The notes beneath the pieces are model-generated. The model made no database searches and was not told the DNA's origin. It saw only the letters and a list, made by a program, of their open reading frames with translations. Positions 58,618 through 64,000 of a DNA stretch of 64,000 nucleotides are shown one piece after another. The stretch is from Pectobacterium carotovorum (lineage in GTDB: Bacteria; Pseudomonadota; Gammaproteobacteria; Enterobacterales; Enterobacteriaceae): the NCBI RefSeq assembly GCF_900129615.1, contig NZ_FQWI01000007.1:186001-250000 (forward strand), read 5' to 3'. The position numbers and the translations under genes are program-made. Numbering within the stretch: the first letter of the stretch is position 1; the number at the start of each line of letters is the position of its first letter.

Positions 58618-59454
58618 TCAGGATTTAGGTTGTTGATCCAGCGGGGCAAAGGTGAAGTCGCCGCGCGGCTGGGATGATTTTGTGCTCGGCCCGAACCAGC
58701 GATCGTAAATCGTCTTCGCTTCACCCTGTTTTTCCAGGTTAATCAGCGTGTCGTTAATTTTCGCCGTCAGACGCTCTTCGCCCTTCGGAATCCCGACGCC
58801 CTGATACTCTTTGGTAATGCTGAACGGAGAGATTTCAAACTCAGCCTTCTGTGCATCAGGCACGTTGGCCAGCAGGCCGACCAGTTTGGCATCATCCTGC
58901 GTGATGGCCTGAACGTTGCCGTTACGCAGCGCGGCGAAGGCCAGCGGCGTATCGTCGTAGGAAATCACTTTGGCTGTCGGGTAATGCTCGCGCAGGGTAA
59001 TCTCCTGCACGGTGCCTTTATCCGCGCCGATGCGCAGCGTTTTGATGTCTTCCGGCGTTTTCAGCACGCCTTTACGGGCGATGAATTTTTGTCCGGTAGC
59101 GAAATAAGGAATACTAAAGTTAACCTGCTTGGCACGCTCATCGGTAATGGTGAAGTTCGCGGCGATCAGATCGACCTTCTGCGAGCTTAACAGCGGAATA
59201 CGGTTAGCCGGATTAGTTGCGCGCAGCTCAACCTTTACGCCCAGCGCCTTACCAATTGCCTCAGCGATATCCACGTCATAACCCACCAGCTTTTTGCTCT
59301 GCGGATCGACATAGCCAAACGGCGGATTACTGTCGAAGACGGCAAATTTCACCACACCCGCCTTCTGAATGTCATCTAATTTATCTGCCTGTGCAGCACC
59401 AGAAACGGAAGCCAACCCGGCCAATAAAGTCACTGTCAAAATCTGCTTTTTCAT
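58618..59454 (-). CDS. Polar amino-acid ABC transporter substrate-binding protein (family 3)
   Basis: Periplasmic receptor of 278 residues. Signal peptide residues 1-23 end AQA. The SBP_bac_3 pattern is clear: VVKFAVFDSNPPFGYVDPQS, LVGYDVDIAEAIGKALGVKV, LLSSQKVDLIAANFTITDER and GADKGTVQEITL. The Glu/Asp/Gln-type ligand is likely given the family, but not proved. First gene of a binding protein-permease-permease operon that lacks an ATPase. Confidence 0.9.
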   Translation of the reverse strand: MKKQILTVTLLAGLASVSGAAQADKLDDIQKAGVVKFAVFDSNPPFGYVDPQSKKLVGYDVDIAEAIGKALGVKVELRATNPANRIPLLSSQKVDLIAANFTITDERAKQVNFSIPYFATGQKFIARKGVLKTPEDIKTLRIGADKGTVQEITLREHYPTAKVISYDDTPLAFAALRNGNVQAITQDDAKLVGLLANVPDAQKAEFEISPFSITKEYQGVGIPKGEERLTAKINDTLINLEKQGEAKTIYDRWFGPSTKSSQPRGDFTFAPLDQQPKS

Positions 59455-59578
59455 TCCCTGCCCCTTAATTATTGGTGTATTAACAGCAGGCTATCAGCAG
59501 GGCGAAAACGCGGGAAATAACATAAATAGCTATAATATAACCTTATGTTACTTCGGTATTCTGGCAGATTATCCTGAT

Positions 59579-60574
59579 TCAGGTGCGCTCTGCTGGATTG
59601 ATGACAAGCGGCAGACTCCCTGTAAGTACATCATTAATCTGACAGGCTATCTCATCAAAGAGCGCATAGCGGCGGCGGTATTCTGCCCGTTTGCGGCTGG
59701 GAATATCCTGCTCAGCCTTTCTCGGAAGGGATAATGGCAGTGCAATGTTGCCATCAGGCCGCTGTTGACCGCCGTGGGCAAAAAGGAAAGCATTGTAATC
59801 GGCGAGAAAAACATGCCGCTTCTTACTGCGATAGCGCCAGTGTTTGTAGATGTGCGTTTCGTTACTGACCGAGACAACCTGCGCCAGATTAAGACCACTT
59901 GTCAGGTTAAGCAGGCCTTCCAGAAGAAGGCGTTTGGGAAACAGGCTATAGCAATCACGTGTCGCGCCCTGAATGACGCTGTGAGGCGTTTGCGGGTCAG
60001 CCCCCTGGATCCCACCGACAAACAGACTCATTTCCCCCTCAATACGCAGGATCGAGAACGTCATTTGCGCCAGCACGTGCTCACTGTTCTCAAGTTGCAG
60101 GGAAAGCTCTCCTTCCTTACACATCTGATCGTTACAAATCAGGCGAAGCGTGTAACTTTCACCGCTTTTCCCCTGAAAACAGGTCAGCATGTTGCCACTC
60201 TCATTTTGACCATATAACAAACGCTGGCGATGTAGCGGCAGAGATTGAATAAAGCGGTAATGATCCATTAAGGCCGAACAGGTTTGTTGCGCGGGTAACG
60301 AAGCCATCAGGTAGGGGCGCTGTAGCTTAGAGTAAAGCTGATTTCCGCTACGTCGAAAAATATCCTGTGCAGGATAATTAGCGATAAAGCTGAGCCACTT
60401 CATTGTCAGCAGCGGGTGAAGCATCACCCGGGAAGTATATTTTATACGCCATTGAACACTCGCCCAGCGCCGATCCGGCTGATGTTTGCCCGTTGCTAAT
60501 GCCAACAACAGGGAAAATGCTGTCCGAAACTGGGTTTTATTACTGCCAAGTAATTGTGTAGATGTAATGTTCAT
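59579..60574 (-). CDS. VirK/YbjX-family protein (DUF535)
   Basis: Protein of 331 residues in the DUF535 family; Salmonella relatives (VirK, YbjX) are PhoPQ-controlled and help resist antimicrobial peptides. Visible pattern: HYRFIQSLPLHRQRLLYG, GELSLQLENSEHVLAQMTFS, GIQGADPQTPHSVIQGATRD and LFPKRLLLEGLLNL, ending with a basic FLADYNAFLFAHGGQ ... region. No signal peptide is obvious. ATG 60574 is chosen over upstream Met codons because GGTGA lies ahead of it. Its upstream gap holds the second dispersed repeat. Confidence 0.82.
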   Translation of the reverse strand: MNITSTQLLGSNKTQFRTAFSLLLALATGKHQPDRRWASVQWRIKYTSRVMLHPLLTMKWLSFIANYPAQDIFRRSGNQLYSKLQRPYLMASLPAQQTCSALMDHYRFIQSLPLHRQRLLYGQNESGNMLTCFQGKSGESYTLRLICNDQMCKEGELSLQLENSEHVLAQMTFSILRIEGEMSLFVGGIQGADPQTPHSVIQGATRDCYSLFPKRLLLEGLLNLTSGLNLAQVVSVSNETHIYKHWRYRSKKRHVFLADYNAFLFAHGGQQRPDGNIALPLSLPRKAEQDIPSRKRAEYRRRYALFDEIACQINDVLTGSLPLVINPAERT

Positions 60575-60693
60575 GAACGTCACCATGATGAAGATGACGA
60601 AATCGTAGCGGGGCATTTATCAATGAAACTAAAATCACGCTACTCAAAACGCGGCATTATCTTATTTGTTGAGGATTAATTTAGGATAGGCGC

Positions 60694-60784
60694 TCGTTTA
60701 AGGATCGAGACACACGGGGCGACCACAGGGGTGAGGCCTCCCTGTGTTTCCCCTAACAACGGGCTTAAGTGACGAGTATTAGGC
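60694..60784. repeat. Dispersed structured intergenic repeat, copy 2 (91 bp)
   Basis: Same orientation and mostly the same sequence as 2451-2557 (shared blocks CACGGGGCGACCACAGG, CCTGTGTTTCCCCTAA and CTTAAGTGAC). It lacks 16 bp of the inner hairpin. It lies between the VirK-like gene and benE-like gene, with no ORF. The 58 kb between copies shows the element is dispersed. Confidence 0.75.
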
Positions 60785-60808
60785 GCTTGCCTATTTTGCC
60801 TTATTCAC

Positions 60809-61993
60809 TCAGCGTAACGCGGCTTTTCCCCCAGACAGCACCAGCCAGGTCATCATCCCCCCAATCAATCCCCAAAACGCCGCACCGATTCCCCACAGCG
60901 TCAGCCCAGAGGCGGTAATCAGAAAAGTGACCACCGCGGCATCGCGCTGTTTTTCATCCAGTAAAGCGCGGTACAGGCTGCCTGAAATGGTGCTGAGCAG
61001 CGCCAAACCGGCGATAGCGTGAATCAGCGGCTGCGGTAATGCCGTGAAAAGCTGCCCGATCGATCCGCCAAAAGCGCCCGCCAGCAGATAAAATCCACCG
61101 GCAGCAACGGCAGCAAGATAGCGTTTCTTCGGATCGGGATGTACATCCGGCCCCATACAGATCGCGGCGGTAATCGCGGCGATACAGACGGAAAAGCCAC
61201 CGAACGGCGTCAAAACCAGCGCGATTAATGCGGTAATGGTAATCAGCGGTGATATGGGAACCTGATAGCCTGCCGCTTTCAACGTGGCAACGCCCGGTGC
61301 GTTCTGCGATGCCATGGTGACAATGAAAAATGGAATACCGACACCCAGCAGAGACGCCCATGAAAAATGCGGCGTAATAAATTCCGGTACGGCGAACACC
61401 AGCGGCGAATCAGAAACCACAATTTGTCCGCGAAATAAGGCTAGCAGCAGGCCAGCAAGCAGCGTCAGCACAATGGCAAAGCGCGGCAACAGCCGACGGC
61501 TGAGCAAATAGGTTACGCACATCGCAAAAGCCAGCCAGAAACCCTGTTGCAGGGAAAGAAAGGCATCCGCGCCAAAGCGCAGCAAAATCCCCGCCAGCAT
61601 CGCAGCAGAAATAGCCTGCGGAATAACATTCATCAGGCGGGCAAAGAGGCCGGTGATCCCACAGATAAAAATAAGCGCGGAGGCAAAAAGAAACACGCCG
61701 ATCGCCTCATTGATCGAGGTGCCCGGCAGGCTGGTGACTAGCAGCGCCGCCCCCGGCGTTGACCAGGCCGCCAGTATCGGCGCACGGTAATACAGCGACA
61801 GGCTAATAGACGCCAGCCCCTGGGCAATCCCCAGCATGCTTAACCAGCCGCCGATCTGCACCGCGCTGGCACCCGCCGCTTCCGCTGCCTGAAAAATGAT
61901 GGCGGCCGAGCTGGTATAGCCCACCAGCACCGCAACAAAGCCAGCGATGAGGGTCGAAAAGGTGACATCTTTTAGCGCAAATGACGCAGGCAT
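60809..61993 (-). CDS. ydcO: BenE-family transporter (benzoate/H+ symporter-like, YdcO)
   Basis: Inner-membrane protein of 394 residues with about 12 helices, of the BenE family named for benzoate uptake in Acinetobacter. Visible signatures are FVAVLVGYTSSAAIIFQAAE, YRAPILAAWSTPGAALLVTS and FGGFSVCIAAITAAICMGPD. It is similar in length to E. coli YdcO (391). Divergent from the SutR-like regulator, as ydcO and ydcN are in E. coli. The true substrate is unproven. Confidence 0.88.
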   Translation of the reverse strand: MPASFALKDVTFSTLIAGFVAVLVGYTSSAAIIFQAAEAAGASAVQIGGWLSMLGIAQGLASISLSLYYRAPILAAWSTPGAALLVTSLPGTSINEAIGVFLFASALIFICGITGLFARLMNVIPQAISAAMLAGILLRFGADAFLSLQQGFWLAFAMCVTYLLSRRLLPRFAIVLTLLAGLLLALFRGQIVVSDSPLVFAVPEFITPHFSWASLLGVGIPFFIVTMASQNAPGVATLKAAGYQVPISPLITITALIALVLTPFGGFSVCIAAITAAICMGPDVHPDPKKRYLAAVAAGGFYLLAGAFGGSIGQLFTALPQPLIHAIAGLALLSTISGSLYRALLDEKQRDAAVVTFLITASGLTLWGIGAAFWGLIGGMMTWLVLSGGKAALR

Positions 61994-62013
61994 GGTATAC
62001 CTTCACTCTTATC

Positions 62014-62029
62014 GTGCGTTATAACGCAC
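62014..62029. promoter_or_regulatory. Operator 1 between the BenE-like and SutR-like genes
   Basis: GTGCGTTATAACGCAC is a perfect 16-bp palindrome 20 bp upstream of the transporter start. Together with the near-identical site at 62051 it probably binds the adjacent regulator. Confidence 0.75.
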
Positions 62030-62050
62030 AGAAAGCGTTAACATAGCAGT

Positions 62051-62066
62051 GTGCGCTATAACGCAC
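62051..62066. promoter_or_regulatory. Operator 2 between the BenE-like and SutR-like genes
   Basis: GTGCGCTATAACGCAC differs from operator 1 at one base. It lies 37 bp centre to centre from it and 18 bp before the regulator start, which suggests autoregulation and cooperative binding. Confidence 0.75.
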
Positions 62067-62084
62067 AAGCAGGAGCCAATATTG

Positions 62085-62651
62085 ATGTCTGATGAGCTAA
62101 CCCGCCGTATTGGCAATACGTTGAAAACGTTAAGACAAGAGAAAGGCTGGAGCCTCACGCGCGCGGCAGAAGAGACGGGTGTGAGCAAAGCGATGTTGGG
62201 ACAGATCGAGCGGGGTGAATCCAGCCCGACGGTTGCCACGCTGTGGAAAATTGCGACCGGCATGAATGTCGCATTTTCTACCTTTATTGAACCGACGCTC
62301 GCGGATGAAGACGTGACCTATCGCTCAGGGGCGGGATCGTCATTCAGGGAAAACGAAGCGGGAATGCACGTTGCACCGCTCTTCCCTTTCGACGAAAAGC
62401 TACGTTTTGATATGTTGGTTATTGAGCTGGCGGCGGGTGCCAGCAGCACCTCATCGGCGCATGAAAGCGGGGTGATCGAACATATTATTGTGCTGGAGGG
62501 ACAGCTGGAGATTACCGTTGATGGGCAGATGCATGTGTTGTCCGCTGGTGACGCCTTGCGCTTTGCCGCCGACAGGGAACACCGCTACCACAACCCTGCC
62601 GATACCACAGCGCGCTTCCACGATCTGATTCACTATCCTGATAAAAACTAA
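62085..62651 (+). CDS. sutR: XRE-cupin regulator, SutR (YdcN)-like
   Basis: Regulator of 188 residues with an N-terminal HTH (KGWSLTRAAEETGVSKAMLG, IERGESSPTVATLWKIA) and a C-terminal cupin (about 105-180: HIIVLEGQLEITVDGQMHVLSAGDALRFAAD, in part VLEGQLEITVDGQ). E. coli SutR is linked to sulfur utilisation genes and sits beside ydcO in the same orientation. ATG 62085 is chosen by AGGAGC upstream. Two near-identical palindromes in the divergent promoter region are its likely sites. Confidence 0.85.
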   Translation: MSDELTRRIGNTLKTLRQEKGWSLTRAAEETGVSKAMLGQIERGESSPTVATLWKIATGMNVAFSTFIEPTLADEDVTYRSGAGSSFRENEAGMHVAPLFPFDEKLRFDMLVIELAAGASSTSSAHESGVIEHIIVLEGQLEITVDGQMHVLSAGDALRFAADREHRYHNPADTTARFHDLIHYPDKN

Positions 62652-62685
62652 ATCGAGATAAAAAACCAAATCGATATAAAAAACA
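62650..62685. repeat. 18-bp tandem duplication
   Basis: Two 18-bp units (62650-62667 and 62668-62685) differ at three positions; both contain AAATCGA and an A-run. They overlap the end of the sutR stop and provide the A-rich block that serves as the poly-U tail of the phoU terminator on the minus strand. Confidence 0.6.
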
Positions 62686-62706
62686 ATGCCCTGCAAGCAG
62701 GGCATT
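62677..62706 (-). terminator. Terminator of the pst-phoU operon
   Basis: On the minus strand AATGCCCTGC-TT-GCAGGGCATT is followed by GTTTTTT. It lies 25 bp after the phoU stop. Confidence 0.88.
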
Positions 62707-62730
62707 ATCACGATAATCACAAGGACGGGA

Positions 62731-63459
62731 TCACTCTTCCGCTTTATCTTTCTGCGCCAGCAGCTTTTCCAGCGCATCGCCACCCAAGTGACGGAAATCC
62801 TGACCTTTGACGAAATAGAAGATAAATTCGCAGATATTCTGGCAACGGTCACCGATGCGCTCGATGGAACGGGCGCAGAACAACGCCGTCAGTACGCTTG
62901 GGATGGTGCGAGGATCTTCCATCATGTGGGTCATCAGTTGACGCACAATCCCTTCGTACTCTTTATCCACTTTTTTGTCTTCGCGATAAATACGAATCGC
63001 TTCATCCAGATCCATACGGGCAAACGCATCCAGCACGTCATGCAGCATCTGCACGGTGTGGCGCCCTAATGACTCCAGACTCACCAGCAACGGCTGATGC
63101 TGATGGGAGAATTTCTCCAGCGCGGTGCGACAGATTTTATCCGCAACGTCACCGATACGTTCCAGTTCGGAGATAGTTTTGATGATCGCCATCACCAGAC
63201 GCAGATCGCTGGCGGTAGGCTGACGCTTCGCAATAATACGTACGCAGGCCTCATCAATCGCCACTTCCATCAGGTTAACTTTGGCGTCGCCTTCAATAAC
63301 CTGCTGAGCCAGCTCTGCATCCTGATTATGCATCGCGGTAATCGCGTCACTCAGCTGTTGCTCCACCAGCCCGCCCATGGTCAGGACCTGCGTGCGGATG
63401 TGTTCCAGTTCGGCGTTAAACTGACCGGAAATGTGTTTGTTCAGATTCAGATTATCCAT
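62731..63459 (-). CDS. phoU: Phosphate signalling protein PhoU
   Basis: Cytosolic negative regulator of PhoR signalling and the Pst transporter. The 242 residues form two three-helix bundles: [20 protein letters not shown] at the N-terminus, and the metal-binding motifs [16 protein letters not shown] and [17 protein letters not shown] (the paired E-R-I-G-D repeats). Length matches E. coli (241). It lies 13 bp after pstB and ends the pst operon. Confidence 0.98.
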   Translation of the reverse strand: MDNLNLNKHISGQFNAELEHIRTQVLTMGGLVEQQLSDAITAMHNQDAELAQQVIEGDAKVNLMEVAIDEACVRIIAKRQPTASDLRLVMAIIKTISELERIGDVADKICRTALEKFSHQHQPLLVSLESLGRHTVQMLHDVLDAFARMDLDEAIRIYREDKKVDKEYEGIVRQLMTHMMEDPRTIPSVLTALFCARSIERIGDRCQNICEFIFYFVKGQDFRHLGGDALEKLLAQKDKAEE

Positions 63460-63472
63460 GATGCTTTCCTAA

Positions 63473-64000
<528 letters not shown>

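Overview
The window looks like a chromosomal segment of a plant-associated enterobacterium, most likely Pectobacterium or a close soft-rot relative. I infer this from gene content and E. coli-like gene order, not from a search. The backbone follows the E. coli order yidE-ibpB-ibpA-yidQ-yidR ... yidA ... gyrB-recF-dnaN-dnaA / rpmH-rnpA-yidD-yidC-mnmE ... adeP / yieH ... phoU-pstB. Accessory modules sit in the gaps between these blocks. I see no transposase, phage gene, rRNA, tRNA or CRISPR array. One ERIC element is present.

Region by region: 1-4.3 kb carries the YidE transporter (cut by the window edge), the two small heat-shock chaperones with a sigma-32 promoter and hairpin-masked ribosome binding sites, then yidQ and yidR. 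4.5-8.1 kb has a small secreted DUF1471 protein and a beta-glucoside PTS operon (EIIB, EIIC, 6-phospho-beta-glucosidase, no EIIA). 8.5-12.8 kb has ssuADCB (sulfonate uptake and desulfonation, without ssuE) and a second DUF1471 gene whose leader resembles the first. 12.8-22.2 kb is a seven-gene operon on the minus strand: a peptide-type ABC transporter, two nucleoside hydrolases and a DapA-family aldolase, with a divergent LysR regulator. 22.3-28.1 kb has yidA and a complete second beta-glucoside PTS operon (EIIB, EIIC, EIIA, hydrolase) with a divergent AscG-like LacI regulator. 28.3-32.1 kb has a chemoreceptor with a CRP site, a GFA-fold protein and an MFS transporter.

32.2-42.9 kb is the conserved replication and ribosome block, including a GATC-dense dnaA promoter region. 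42.9-45.2 kb is a HipBA toxin-antitoxin module with four 20-bp operator-like sites at exactly 28-bp spacing, and a divergent DUF6933 gene. 45.2-48.9 kb has qorB/qorR and a TetR / SmvA-like efflux pair. 48.9-50.7 kb is a three-lipoprotein operon (CsgG family, DUF4810, DUF799). 51-54.6 kb has aegA, hydN and a degenerate phosphopantetheinyl-transferase-like protein. 54.6-56.9 kb is adeP and yieH. 57-59.5 kb is a polar amino-acid ABC transporter lacking its ATPase gene. 59.6-62.7 kb has a VirK/YbjX protein and a BenE-type transporter with a divergent SutR-like regulator between twin operators. The window ends in phoU and a partial pstB.

The main themes are plant beta-glucoside use (two PTS modules that may share one EIIA), sulfonate scavenging, a nucleoside-like catabolic operon of unknown substrate, and local regulators sitting beside visible palindromic operators. 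The best candidates for undescribed biology are the nucleoside hydrolase/aldolase/ABC operon, the phased HipB operator array with its DUF6933 neighbour, the CsgG-DUF4810-DUF799 trio, and a structured dispersed repeat found at 2.5 kb and 60.7 kb.
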